Source of the DNA: an uncultured Cocleimonas sp.
Lineage (GTDB): Bacteria; Pseudomonadota; Gammaproteobacteria; Thiotrichales; Thiotrichaceae
Direction of reading: 5' to 3'
Assembly: GCA_937929875.1 (NCBI GenBank)
Contig: CALFUP010000039.1
Span: forward strand, 1-44,290
DNA length: 44,290 bases
Shown here: one piece after another, positions 1 through 8,594 of the stretch
Position numbering within the stretch: the first letter of the stretch is position 1
How the letters are laid out: the number at the start of each line of letters is the position of its first letter
Notes under the pieces: model-generated
The model's input: the letters and a program-made list of their open reading frames with translations, nothing else
Told to the model about the DNA's origin: nothing
Database searches by the model: none
Program-made: the position numbers and the translations under genes

Positions 1-95
1 AGTACAAGAAACGAAACTAACCACCAAATAAAAAAGAAAATAGATGAGAACAGAAGAAAGCCGTAGATAAAAAACTCTGCTTGCTCGATACGCAT
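1..95 (-). CDS. N-terminus of a small membrane protein, cut by the window edge
   Basis: An open frame starts at the ATG complementary to 93-95 and runs off the left edge after 31 codons. It begins MRIEQAEFF and continues as an almost unbroken hydrophobic stretch rich in Phe, Leu, Ile and Trp, which looks like a transmembrane segment. An in-frame stop lies nine to eleven bases upstream of the ATG, so this is the first possible start. An AGAGA purine stretch just ahead of it may serve as a ribosome site. The gene is divergent from the RND adaptor gene at 310. No family can be assigned from so short a piece, and a chance ORF is possible. Confidence 0.4.
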   Translation of the reverse strand, partial: MRIEQAEFFIYGFLLFSSIFFFIWWLVSFLV

Positions 96-309
96 TGTCT
101 CTATTCACACCTTTTATTAATGGCTTTGATTAATCGCTGAAAAATAGCGTTATTGCAAGAAGATAGAGCGTCTTTAACATTATATTCCATGCCTTTTAAC
201 AATATTTTTACGCTCAATACTTTAATCTATGAAACAATCTAAAGCGTAGATGCACAAATTATACCTTATGAAAACTTTTGCTAAACAATTGACTTAGCTG
301 GGTATAACG

Positions 310-1368
310 ATGAAACTTCAAATTATGTCTAAACTAAAACTTTTTCCGATTGTTAGCTCGCTTGTCTTCATCCTTACCAGTTCAATGGTAAAAGCCGATG
401 AAGAGTTATTGAACGTCAGTGTTAAACCGCTTTCGAGTATTCTTATTGAGTCTAAACAGAGCACGCCTGCCAGTGTGGTGAGTTTAAATACTTCTGTAAT
501 TAGTGCCGAAATAACAGGTCGTGCTTTTAAGATTTATGCGGAAACGGGGGATATCGTTAAAGCCAAGCAAAAACTCGTGGTGCTTGATTGCCGCAGTTAT
601 GAGCTGGCAAAAAAACAAGCTGAAGCATCTTTAAAGGTTTCACTGGCTCAATTAAATTTAGCTAAAAAACAGTTACGCAGAAACCAGCAATTAATTTCCA
701 AAGGTACTATTCCTAGAGAGTTGCTGGATAGCTCACAGGCTGCACAACAAACGTCCTTAGCTGATATTGAATTCAAAAAAGCGCAAATCGAAACCGCTAA
801 ATTAGCGATTGATCGCTGTACTATTCGTGCCCCTTTTACGGCACAAATATCTGATCGGATGGTGCAACAAGGCCAGTTATTAATGCCGAGTTCTCCTTTA
901 TTTAGATTAATGCAAAGTAATAAACTTGAGATTAAATCGAACCTATCACCGGTTGATATTGTCAGTTTAAAGAATTTACCTTTGATTGAATTTGTCACTG
1001 CCAACGAACGCTATTTAGTTACTGTACGTAGTGTGATTCAGCAAGTTGATGAAACAACTCGTACCCAAGAAGTTCGCTTATCTTTAGTATCTAATGTGTC
1101 CATTCCAGCTGGTTTATCTGGGCGTATTGAATGGAATAGTGATAAACAACGAATTCCACCTGAGTATATTTTGAGAAACAATGGAGCTTTGGGCGTTATG
1201 ATTGCAGAAAATTCTGAAGAAGGAACGGCTAAAGCAAAATTTATTCCCTTAAAAAATGCGATCGAAGGGCAACCTGCAATTTTAGAACGCCCAAGCAACA
1301 CGCTAATTATCGATAAAAGCCGTTATCGCGTCACTGATGGCCAGCTTATTAGCATTCAGAAAGAATAG
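310..1368 (+). CDS. RND efflux periplasmic adaptor (HlyD/MFP family)
   Basis: Membrane-fusion protein linking an inner-membrane RND pump to an outer-membrane channel. The first 29 or so residues form a signal peptide (hydrophobic core FPIVSSLVFILTSS, cleavage likely after VKA). Next comes a lipoyl-like half-motif (ISAEITGRAFKIYAETGDIV). Residues about 98-170 form an Ala/Gln/Lys-rich coiled-coil hairpin, followed by the second lipoyl half (CTIRAPFTAQISDRMVQQGQ) and a beta-barrel region. At 352 aa it is slightly short for the family. A second ATG lies six codons downstream; both starts keep the signal peptide. The pump gene follows after 49 bases, so the two are probably co-transcribed. Substrate is unknown, and no TolC-like gene is visible here. 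Confidence 0.88.
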   Translation: MKLQIMSKLKLFPIVSSLVFILTSSMVKADEELLNVSVKPLSSILIESKQSTPASVVSLNTSVISAEITGRAFKIYAETGDIVKAKQKLVVLDCRSYELAKKQAEASLKVSLAQLNLAKKQLRRNQQLISKGTIPRELLDSSQAAQQTSLADIEFKKAQIETAKLAIDRCTIRAPFTAQISDRMVQQGQLLMPSSPLFRLMQSNKLEIKSNLSPVDIVSLKNLPLIEFVTANERYLVTVRSVIQQVDETTRTQEVRLSLVSNVSIPAGLSGRIEWNSDKQRIPPEYILRNNGALGVMIAENSEEGTAKAKFIPLKNAIEGQPAILERPSNTLIIDKSRYRVTDGQLISIQKE

Positions 1369-1417
1369 TTTTACTGATTATTTCAATTACTTACAGATAT
1401 AAATAAAGAATAAAAAA

Positions 1418-4400
1418 ATGTACGCTCGCCTAATCCAAAATCACGTCTTAGCTAATCTCACTTTTGTGTTAGTGCTAATCATCGGCTACATGTCGTATCA
1501 ACAAATGCCTCGACAGCAAGATCCGACGATTAATTTTAATTGGATCACAATCATCACTCCCTTTCCTGGAGCATCGGGATCAGATGTTGAAAAACGCGTT
1601 ACTGATGTATTGGAAGACTCGATTAAAGGCATTCCCGATATCAAGTTTGTATCCAGTAACAGTCGTGAAAACACCTCAAGTATTCTAGTTCGTTTTGAAG
1701 ATATGCCAGAGCGCACTTATGACAAGCGACTCGCTGATTTACGTCGTGAGTTACAAAATGTCCAAAGCCAATTACCTCCTGAAGCTATCGAGTCTCAAAT
1801 ACTTGAGATAACTACGGGCAATGCCTTCCCTGCCGCATTGGTAGCTGTCACCTCAAATTCGGATGACGAACGTTTACGCAAAAGAGCGCAGTCTGTTAGT
1901 GATTCAATCGAACAAATTTCAGGCGTTGAACGGGTTGATACGGTTGGCTTGGATGACCCTGAATTACAAATCAACTTCTATCCGCAAGCGTTAGAGTCTT
2001 TGGGGTTAGCGCCCGCTACGTTATCCAATGCACTGCAAGTATGGTTTCAAGATGCATCTGCAGGAACTAAAGACATTGGTAATCGAAGTTGGTTGGTGCG
2101 CATCATTGGTAAAAATAGTGACCCTGCTGAAGTCGCAAAATTACCGATTCCTGGCTTAAGCGGTGAAATCCCATTAGGGCGAGTGGCAAGCGTACAGCGT
2201 GCGCGTAAAAAATCGGCTCAAGAAGTTAGTATTGATGGCAAACCCGCCATTTTGTTATCGGTACTTAAGCAAGACAATACCAATGTCATCAAGCTGGTTG
2301 ATAAACTCAATGCGTGGGTCGATGAGCAAAATGTACTCACCGAGAATACCGGCATTCAGCTAAAAATGGTGGATGACCAAACACTCCCAACAAAACAAGC
2401 CATTAGCATTATGCAGAGTAATGCCTTGATTGGTCTATTGTTAGTATTAGTCGTGGCGTGGTTGTTTTTAGGTAGTCGTATTGCACTGCTAACTGCAATA
2501 GGCATTCCTTTTATTTTAGCGTTAACCTTTTGGATTTTAGCTTCTAGAGGTGAAACACTTAACATTACCGTCCTATTAGGCGTGGTAATTGTATTAGGCA
2601 TGTTAGTCGACGATGCGGTGGTTGTGGTCGAATCCATTTATTATCGATTGCAACGTGGCATGAACGGCTTAGACGCTGCTGTCGGCGCAATGAAAGAAGT
2701 CGCTTTGCCCGTAACTACAGCCGTACTTACAACCATTGCCGCATTTTTGCCTCTGATGCTTTTACCAGGGATTTTAGGCAAGTTCATGTTTGTCATTCCG
2801 ATGGTAGTTACGCTTGCTTTGGCGATTAGTTTGATCGAAGCATTTTGGATGCTACCGTCACATATCACTGGCGCTAATATTAACTTTAGCAAAAAGTCAT
2901 GGACACAGCGCTTGCGTGAATCTGTCATCCATTGGATTCAGCTTAAATATTCGAAGATATTAATCCGCGCTTTACGTTGGCCAAAATTGACATTGATTTC
3001 GATCTTCTTAGCCTTTGCAACGGCGATCGGCGCGTTATCTGCAGGTTTGGTTAGAGTGGACTTTTTCGCTTCTGATAATTTACGCATTTTCTATATTAAT
3101 GTCGAAATGCCAACATCGACACCTTTACAAGAAACACTAAACACGGTGTTAAAGGTTGAAGCCGAGGCTAAGAAGCACTTAAAAGATGAGCCTGACGCTA
3201 AAGATGCTCGCTCAGTTGTCAGTTACGCAGGTCAGATGTTTACTGAAACAGAGCCCTTATTTGGTGATAACGTGGGTCAAATCATCATCAGTTTATTACC
3301 CAAGGACCAAGGCGCTGGCGAAGTCGCTGACATCATTAAAGCGATGCGCGACGATGTGACTGGCGTGATCGGCGCGAATAATATTTCCTTTTTGGAAATA
3401 AAAGGTGGCCCGCCATCTAGCAAGCCTATTAGTGTCAAAGTGCGTGGCGATGATTATCAAATCATCGAGCAAGCAACGCAAAAACTAAAAGAAATCCTGC
3501 AAGGTATTAAAGGTATCAAAGATATTAGTGATGACGCCAGTTTAGGTCGAATGGAACTAACGCTGAAGATGAATCACGATGCGATTCGTCGCGCGGGTAT
3601 TAATCCTTTAGATATTACTCGCACAATTCGTTTATTGGTGGACGGTGAAGTGGTTGCTGAAATGCAAGACAAGGGCGAAAAACTTCAAATACGTGTAAAA
3701 GCGGCAGCCAATGACAGCAACGACATTGGAGATTTACTCAAATTTAGAATGCCAACGCCAAAGGGCGACAGCATTCCTTTAAATCAATTAGTTGTTCAAG
3801 AACGTGGCGTGTCTTTAGGTAATATCCGTCATTATAATTTTAAAAGAGCCATTACATTAGAAGCTAATATTGCTAAACCAGAAGGCAAAGAAGACTTTAT
3901 GGCATGTCGTTTTCGTCCAGCAGTTTATGGAGATGAAATTGATTATTCAATCTGTGCTTTAGATACTGTCACTGCCAATAAATTAATGCTGGATGGTTGG
4001 GCTAAATATCAAAGTGATTTCCCCAGTATTGATTTAGATACCACGGGTCAATTGGATGATATTAACGAGAGTATCGACTCCATTGGGATGCTGTTCTTAA
4101 TTGGAATTGGCTTGATGTACCTAATTTTAGGCACACAATTTAGCAGTTACTTTCAACCATTTATTGTTTTGGCTACAGTGCCCTTAGCATTTACTGGCGT
4201 TATTCTTGGCTTATTGGTTACTCAAAACCCTTTAAGTTTATACACGCTTTATGGCGTAGTTGCCTTAGCGGGTATTGCCGTGAATGCGGCGATTGTATTA
4301 GTTTCGGCTGCAAATGATCGAGTCGCCAAAGGGATGAATACGGCATTTTCTATTGTCTATGCGGCGCGTCGACGGGTGATTCCAATAATGATCACAACGC

Positions 4401-4858
4401 TCACTACCATTGCGGGTTTGTTATCCCTGGCTATAGGTTTAGGCGGAAAATCTTTAATTTGGGGTCCTGTCGCAACATCAATTGTTTGGGGCGTTGGTTT
4501 TTCCTCTTTACTGACTTTGTTTGCTATTCCCGTATTATATTTGTTTGGATCACGTGTTGTATTTTGGGTTGCATGGCTGGCTTCTTTGTTAGTATTTCCA
4601 CTTTACGCATACTTTTTATATGTCGATGTTTCTACGCATCAAGATGTTAGTGAAATAAAAAGCCTGATTTTCTTGGTTATCGGAATTTTCTCTATCGTTG
4701 CAACCCTATTATTGTTGTCGCATGTACTAAAAAAATATACTCCAGGTAAACCGATATTTACACTGCTCTTAAAACTTATTATTGGGTCTATTGTGATCCT
4801 ATCTATATGGGGAGCACGCTATAAAATAGAGGCTTATTTGAGCGGCTTAATTGGCTGA
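1418..4858 (+). CDS. RND-family efflux permease (HAE1/AcrB-like) with extra C-terminal membrane segments
   Basis: Proton-driven inner-membrane pump of the resistance-nodulation-division type. TM1 is near residues 10-28. The TM4 proton-relay motif GMLVDDAVVVVES carries adjacent Asp398 and Asp399, as in AcrB-type pumps. Two large periplasmic loops are present. The last canonical helix ends near residue 1045 (FAIPVLYLFG), yet the protein continues for about 100 more residues with about three further hydrophobic segments, giving 1146 aa against the usual 1030-1050. The second periplasmic loop also contains a short segment with two cysteines (MACRF, SICALD) just before the helix that starts GMLFLIGIG. 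Coupled to the adaptor gene upstream. The family is certain; the substrate class is not. Confidence 0.92.
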   Translation: MYARLIQNHVLANLTFVLVLIIGYMSYQQMPRQQDPTINFNWITIITPFPGASGSDVEKRVTDVLEDSIKGIPDIKFVSSNSRENTSSILVRFEDMPERTYDKRLADLRRELQNVQSQLPPEAIESQILEITTGNAFPAALVAVTSNSDDERLRKRAQSVSDSIEQISGVERVDTVGLDDPELQINFYPQALESLGLAPATLSNALQVWFQDASAGTKDIGNRSWLVRIIGKNSDPAEVAKLPIPGLSGEIPLGRVASVQRARKKSAQEVSIDGKPAILLSVLKQDNTNVIKLVDKLNAWVDEQNVLTENTGIQLKMVDDQTLPTKQAISIMQSNALIGLLLVLVVAWLFLGSRIALLTAIGIPFILALTFWILASRGETLNITVLLGVVIVLGMLVDDAVVVVESIYYRLQRGMNGLDAAVGAMKEVALPVTTAVLTTIAAFLPLMLLPGILGKFMFVIPMVVTLALAISLIEAFWMLPSHITGANINFSKKSWTQRLRESVIHWIQLKYSKILIRALRWPKLTLISIFLAFATAIGALSAGLVRVDFFASDNLRIFYINVEMPTSTPLQETLNTVLKVEAEAKKHLKDEPDAKDARSVVSYAGQMFTETEPLFGDNVGQIIISLLPKDQGAGEVADIIKAMRDDVTGVIGANNISFLEIKGGPPSSKPISVKVRGDDYQIIEQATQKLKEILQGIKGIKDISDDASLGRMELTLKMNHDAIRRAGINPLDITRTIRLLVDGEVVAEMQDKGEKLQIRVKAAANDSNDIGDLLKFRMPTPKGDSIPLNQLVVQERGVSLGNIRHYNFKRAITLEANIAKPEGKEDFMACRFRPAVYGDEIDYSICALDTVTANKLMLDGWAKYQSDFPSIDLDTTGQLDDINESIDSIGMLFLIGIGLMYLILGTQFSSYFQPFIVLATVPLAFTGVILGLLVTQNPLSLYTLYGVVALAGIAVNAAIVLVSAANDRVAKGMNTAFSIVYAARRRVIPIMITTLTTIAGLLSLAIGLGGKSLIWGPVATSIVWGVGFSSLLTLFAIPVLYLFGSRVVFWVAWLASLLVFPLYAYFLYVDVSTHQDVSEIKSLIFLVIGIFSIVATLLLLSHVLKKYTPGKPIFTLLLKLIIGSIVILSIWGARYKIEAYLSGLIG

Positions 4859-4869
4859 TAAATCATCAT

Positions 4870-4984
4870 CTATTTACTTTACGTTGGAGGCAGGTTTGTT
4901 GTTTCAACTTTCTCCGACATCTCCATCCTGAGAAGCTCCACTTCTCCCTGATTCCCAGAGAATTTACGGAGGCACCCTACTTCT
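4870..4984 (-). repeat. Degenerate structured repeat related to the G-tract repeat family
   Basis: Read on the minus strand this begins AGAAGTAGGGTGCC, close to the repeat at 13525 (AAAAAGTGGGGTGCC). The likeness continues inwards: the next 30 bases agree with the element at 13540-13570 at about two thirds of positions, and a later block GAGATGTCGGAGAA matches GAATATCGGGGAA. It contains a hairpin GAGAAG-TGGAG-CTTCTC (4930-4946). The alignment was made by eye. It sits downstream of the RND operon and next to the MITE. Confidence 0.45.
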
Positions 4985-5045
4985 AAAGTGATAATTTGAT
5001 CGTGAAATTCCGGATACTTTTCTGATAAGCTTCAATCAAAGAATA

Positions 5046-5207
5046 TGAGACCTTTGCACGAGAGAATGGCGAGATAAAAAATAGCGTAATTTCAACTATT
5101 TTTCTTAAAATTGAGCTTAATAGCAGGACTATTGAGAGAACTTTTAAGGAGAATAAGGAGGAATTTAAGCATTTTTAATCCGTCATGTTTCTCGTGCAAA
5201 GGTCTCA
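5046..5207. mobile_element. 162-bp MITE with perfect 18-bp terminal inverted repeats
   Basis: The ends are exact inverted copies: TGAGACCTTTGCACGAGA at 5046-5063 and its complement at 5190-5207. A trinucleotide ATA is duplicated directly outside both ends (5043-5045 and 5208-5210), as expected for a target-site duplication. The 126 internal bases are AT-rich and carry no meaningful ORF, so it must be moved by a transposase encoded elsewhere. The short target duplication and the style of the ends resemble IS5-family elements, but that assignment is from memory. It fills the gap between the RND operon and the YdjM-like gene. Confidence 0.75.
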
Positions 5208-5232
5208 ATAACTATAAATAGGGCTGCAACAC

Positions 5233-5919
5233 ATGGCAAACTTCAATACACATTTAAGCGTTGCCGCTGTTGGATCGGGGATGCTTGCCACCTTGTGTCT
5301 ACAAGTTGGTTTTGTTGATGCCAAAGACGCTATTTTACTCGCATCGATGGGAGTTCTTGGCGGGATCTTACCTGATGTTGATCTACATTATTCTCACCCA
5401 AGTCGTATATTGTTCTCTATCCTAGGGATAGTCGTCACTTTTCTCTGGGTATTCTCTGCTGAAAACGATTTATCTATTTTGTATTTATGGGGTGCGGGTT
5501 TAGGTATCTATCTATTCGTTCGTTATCCTTTTTGGGCATTGTTCCAAAAAGTCACAGTGCATCGTGGCTCGATTCATTCCATTGCCGCCGCTTTGTTATT
5601 TGGTTTAATAGTAACCGCTTTAAGTTTTCATGCTTTTGGTAAAAATGCTTTTATTTCATGGCTTACGGGCACTTTTATATTCCTTGGCTTTATATTGCAT
5701 TTACTTTTAGACGAACTCTATAGTGTAGACTTTATGGGGCATCGACTAAAACGCTCTTTCGGCACTGCATTAAAATTTATTGATACCAGAGAACACATTA
5801 GCAGCGCGGTGATTATTATCGGGATTTTTGTCGTGTGGTTTTTAACACCAGACATTCACCAATTTCTAGATACATTGACGAGTGCAGAAACTTATCATCT
5901 TATTTTTCAACGATTATAA
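5233..5919 (+). CDS. Inner-membrane metal-dependent hydrolase-like protein (YdjM/DUF457 family)
   Basis: The protein has the DUF457/YdjM layout: an N-terminal His (NTHLSVAA), then GGILPDVDLHYSHPSR, then the membrane-embedded pair VHRGSIHS, and finally HLLLDELYSVDFMGHRLK. The conserved His and Asp residues are thought to bind a metal, although the reaction is not established for the family. Hydrophobic segments alternate with these motifs throughout its 228 residues, so it is an integral membrane protein. It starts 25 bases after the MITE, so the MITE may have displaced or supplied its promoter. The ribosome site is weak. The tautomerase gene follows within 30 bases. Confidence 0.75.
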   Translation: MANFNTHLSVAAVGSGMLATLCLQVGFVDAKDAILLASMGVLGGILPDVDLHYSHPSRILFSILGIVVTFLWVFSAENDLSILYLWGAGLGIYLFVRYPFWALFQKVTVHRGSIHSIAAALLFGLIVTALSFHAFGKNAFISWLTGTFIFLGFILHLLLDELYSVDFMGHRLKRSFGTALKFIDTREHISSAVIIIGIFVVWFLTPDIHQFLDTLTSAETYHLIFQRL

Positions 5920-5945
5920 ATCATCTTAAAACCAAGGAGTTTTCC

Positions 5946-6152
5946 ATGCCTTATGTAAATATCAGAATAACCGATGAAGGCTGTACCACTGAGCAAAAGA
6001 AAAAGTTGATTGCAGGAGTGACAGACTTGTTGGAGGATGTTCTAGGAAAAAGTCCAAAGCAAACCTTCGTTATTATTGACGATCACACAAGTACTGATAA
6101 TTGGGGCTTTGGTGGTGAAACGGTGACTGAAATTCGTCAAAAAGAAAGCTGA
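5946..6152 (+). CDS. 4-oxalocrotonate tautomerase-family protein
   Basis: A 68-residue protein starting MPYVNIRITDEG. After Met removal Pro becomes the N-terminal catalytic base typical of the 4-OT superfamily. The body KKKLIAGVTDLLEDVLGKSPKQTFVIIDDHTSTDNWGFGGE follows the beta-alpha-beta pattern of the family, with the Asn-Trp-Gly segment near residue 50. I chose this ATG rather than an upstream one because a strong AAGGAG lies eight bases ahead of it and only this start exposes Pro at position 2. Such proteins act as small oligomeric isomerases in the cytoplasm. The physiological substrate cannot be told from sequence. Probably translated with the gene upstream. Confidence 0.85.
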   Translation: MPYVNIRITDEGCTTEQKKKLIAGVTDLLEDVLGKSPKQTFVIIDDHTSTDNWGFGGETVTEIRQKES

Positions 6153-6257
6153 TGTTAAATCTTGCACTCATTGGGCTTCACGCTAGCAAAACCTAAGTTC
6201 ATCACTTTTATCTCGCATACTAAACTTCACCGTTAGTTACTTATTAGGAACCACATC

Positions 6258-7025
6258 ATGGATTGGATAATATTAGGCCTTGCTGGATTCTTAGGTGGGT
6301 TTTTAAATGCAATCGCTGGAGGCGGTAGTTTTATAACGCTACCCGCTTTGATATTTGTGGGTGTACCGCCTATTTCGGCTAATGCTACGGGAACTGCGGC
6401 TTTGCTTCCTGGTTATATTGCTAGTGCCTGGAGGTTTAGAAAGGATGTTGAATTACCAGCCAACCTAAGTTTTTTTAAAATCACTTTAATTGCCATTGTA
6501 GGCGGGGCTATTGGAGCAATCATCTTATTGATGTCTAGCGACACACTTTTTTCTAGCCTTATACCTTGGCTTATTTTATTCGCTACAATCGCCTTTATTG
6601 TTGGCCCTCGTTTGCTACCAAAAAAAGAAGCACAAGAAACGACAATTTCACTCAAGCCTACGCGCAAACAAATTATCAGTAGTTCACTGATTATTTTTGG
6701 TGTCTGTATTTACGGCGGTTATTTTAATGGCGGCTTAGGTATTATTATATTGGCTGCGCTAGGACTTATGGGACAAACAAATCTGCATGGCATGAATGGT
6801 CTGAAGAATGTTCTTTCCGCTATTTTAACGGCAGTTGCAGTCTGTGTTTATGCTGCGGGTGATACCATCACACTGAAGTATTTATTGATTGTAGGTCTTT
6901 TTGCCATTATTGGAGGTTATGCCGGAGCTGCAGTGGCTTATAAAATATCGCAAAAATATTTACGCTACTTTATTATCTTGATTGGCTTTCTTATGGCTGC
7001 AGCGTTCTTTTTTAAGAATGCTTGA
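6258..7025 (+). CDS. TauE/SafE-family membrane permease
   Basis: Predicted integral membrane protein of 255 residues with the duplicated TauE/SafE (DUF81) pattern. The first half opens with LAGFLGGFLNAIAGGGSFITLPALIFVGVPP and GTAALLPGYIASAWRFRKD. The second half opens with ICYGGYFNGGLGIIILAALGLMG-like sequence and NGLKNVLSAILT. Around eight hydrophobic segments are visible. Members have been linked to export of sulfite, sulfoacetate or other organosulfur anions, but most are uncharacterised and the substrate here is unknown. GGAAC lies eight bases before the ATG. It converges on the CZB gene with a 53-base gap and no clear terminator. Confidence 0.85.
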   Translation: MDWIILGLAGFLGGFLNAIAGGGSFITLPALIFVGVPPISANATGTAALLPGYIASAWRFRKDVELPANLSFFKITLIAIVGGAIGAIILLMSSDTLFSSLIPWLILFATIAFIVGPRLLPKKEAQETTISLKPTRKQIISSSLIIFGVCIYGGYFNGGLGIIILAALGLMGQTNLHGMNGLKNVLSAILTAVAVCVYAAGDTITLKYLLIVGLFAIIGGYAGAAVAYKISQKYLRYFIILIGFLMAAAFFFKNA

Positions 7026-7078
7026 ATTGAAAATTTAATAGTCTGTTGTTCTAGTTTTCAGCGACGAACAATGAATGT

Positions 7079-7531
7079 TTACACTAACCAACCATTTTCA
7101 AACACTTCTTCTTCTAAAGCTTCCACTTGCTTTTCAATGACTAACAACGCTTTGAGGAATTTAATCGTTTTAGATTCTAATACTTTCAGTTTTTTACGTC
7201 GGAAAGGTAACTCATCGATAGGAATCTCAACATCACCACTAATGATGGTAGCGCGAGCCTTAGTCCGTCGATCAAAGGTTGTAAAATATAATGATGTGTA
7301 GGCGCTATGAATCTCATGATGTAATTCTTGAAGGTTTTGCAGTAAGGGGATATTTACAAGCTTATGTCCTTCCGTTTCATACCACACTGTAAAATTACAA
7401 ACAGCACATTGCTGTGGTTTAATTATCTGATCTTCAGGAACTCCTTTAACCAGCTTGCGCCCTTCTTTGACCCATAACACATGCTCAGGTCTGGCTTGGT
7501 GGAGTTGTTTAATTATTTGCGCTTTGTTCAT
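7079..7531 (-). CDS. Free-standing CZB (chemoreceptor zinc-binding) domain protein
   Basis: The 150-residue protein matches the CZB pattern: EHVLW near residue 17, a Cys in QCAVCNFTVWYETEG (residues 42-54), and paired histidines in LQELHHEIHSAY (about residues 68-76). These three His and one Cys are the zinc ligands in the family. The C-terminal half is a charged, probably helical stretch (RRKKLKVLESKTIKFLKALLVIEKQVEALEEEVFE). CZB domains normally sit at the end of chemoreceptors or diguanylate cyclases, where zinc sensing alters signalling. Here there is no attached output domain and no chemotaxis gene nearby. The extra cysteine three residues away is notable. No signal peptide, so cytoplasmic. 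Confidence 0.7.
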   Translation of the reverse strand: MNKAQIIKQLHQARPEHVLWVKEGRKLVKGVPEDQIIKPQQCAVCNFTVWYETEGHKLVNIPLLQNLQELHHEIHSAYTSLYFTTFDRRTKARATIISGDVEIPIDELPFRRKKLKVLESKTIKFLKALLVIEKQVEALEEEVFENGWLV

Positions 7532-7701
7532 GGTTTCTATTAAATTAAGAAAGCTTATTTTTAGTTTTAACGCTAATGATTATCTCAAACCACACTAAAT
7601 GCAATGTTGAGCAGATTAAGGGTATAGCTAAAAATTCATCAACCCTTGCCATCAGTAAATCAATCATTTAAAACTATCGTCGATAGCATAAAATAATTGA
7701 T

Positions 7702-7718
7702 AAAAAGTAGGGGGGTGT
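7702..7718 (+). repeat. G-tract repeat, copy 1
   Basis: AAAAAGTAGGGGGGTGT, followed by GCTTTT. It lies in the divergent gap between the CZB gene and rph, about 75 bases upstream of the rph promoter. Confidence 0.85.
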
Positions 7719-7767
7719 GCTTTTCATAAAACACATAGATAAAATTCAATTGAATTCACCAATGTTT

Positions 7768-7796
7768 ATGAAAAATACAGATAACCTCCGTATAAT
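7768..7796 (+). promoter_or_regulatory. Predicted sigma-70 promoter of rph
   Basis: A perfect -10 hexamer TATAAT (7791-7796) is preceded at 17 bases by ATGAAA (7768-7773), which matches four of six -35 consensus bases. Transcription would begin near 7803, leaving a leader of about 23 bases before the rph start. A perfect 14-bp palindrome AATTCAATTGAATT (7743-7756) lies just upstream. Confidence 0.5.
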
Positions 7797-7825
7797 CAGA
7801 TTTTTTATTTATCATGAGAAACTCT

Positions 7826-8542
7826 ATGAGACCTAGTGGTCGCGCAACAGATGAAATGCGCCAAGTTAAATTCACCCGTAATTACACAATGCATGCAGAA
7901 GGTTCTGTATTAGTAGAGTTCGGCAATACCAAAGTATTATGTACTGCGACGGTTGATGGCAGCACGCCACCTTGGTTACGTGGTAAAGGCAAAGGTTGGG
8001 TCACGGCAGAGTACGGTATGTTACCTCGCTCGACCAATTCACGCATGGGTCGTGAAGCTGCACGCGGCAAACAAAGCGGTCGCACCCAAGAAATCCAACG
8101 TTTAATTGGTCGCTCATTACGTGCTGTCGTTAATATGGAAGCGTTAGGTGAGCGTCAGATTATTGTAGATTGCGATGTGCTTCAAGCAGATGGCGGAACA
8201 CGAACCGCTTCAATCAGTGGTGCTTATGTTGCGCTTTGTGATGCAGTGCAAACACTATTGGATACTAAACAGATCAAAAAAGACCCGTTAATCGGTCAAC
8301 TCGCTTCTGTATCAGTGGGTATTTATAAGGGTGAGCCAGTGCTTGATCTTGATTACCCTGAAGATTCAAATGCTGAGACTGACATGAATGTTGTGATGAA
8401 TAACGCAGGTCAGTTTATTGAAGTTCAAGGAACTGCAGAAGGGCATGCGTTTAGCCGTGATGAAATGAACGCTATGTTAGACCTTGCGGAGAAGGGCATT
8501 AACGAGATCATTGTGTTACAAGATAAAGTTTTACAAGACTAA
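7826..8542 (+). CDS. rph: Ribonuclease PH
   Basis: Phosphorolytic 3'-5' exoribonuclease that trims tRNA 3' ends, releasing nucleoside diphosphates. The family pattern is unbroken: [12 protein letters not shown] at the start, [20 protein letters not shown], the RNA-binding [28 protein letters not shown], and the phosphate-binding region [24 protein letters not shown]. Starting at 7826 gives 238 residues, the same as the E. coli enzyme, and places GAGA six bases upstream. An ATG four codons earlier would add MRNS and has no ribosome site. It leads an apparent unit rph-rdgB-plsC, all plus strand with short gaps. Confidence 0.95.
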   Translation: MRPSGRATDEMRQVKFTRNYTMHAEGSVLVEFGNTKVLCTATVDGSTPPWLRGKGKGWVTAEYGMLPRSTNSRMGREAARGKQSGRTQEIQRLIGRSLRAVVNMEALGERQIIVDCDVLQADGGTRTASISGAYVALCDAVQTLLDTKQIKKDPLIGQLASVSVGIYKGEPVLDLDYPEDSNAETDMNVVMNNAGQFIEVQGTAEGHAFSRDEMNAMLDLAEKGINEIIVLQDKVLQD

Positions 8543-8594
8543 GTGTTACAAGACTAAGGTCTTCAAGAAGAGTATTTAAAGTAGAAAACTGACT

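Noticed and set aside
7071-7301. Plus-strand ORF overlapping the CZB gene
   Set aside because: It overlaps the 3' part of a minus-strand gene with clear zinc-ligand motifs and itself looks like random Ser/Asn-rich sequence.
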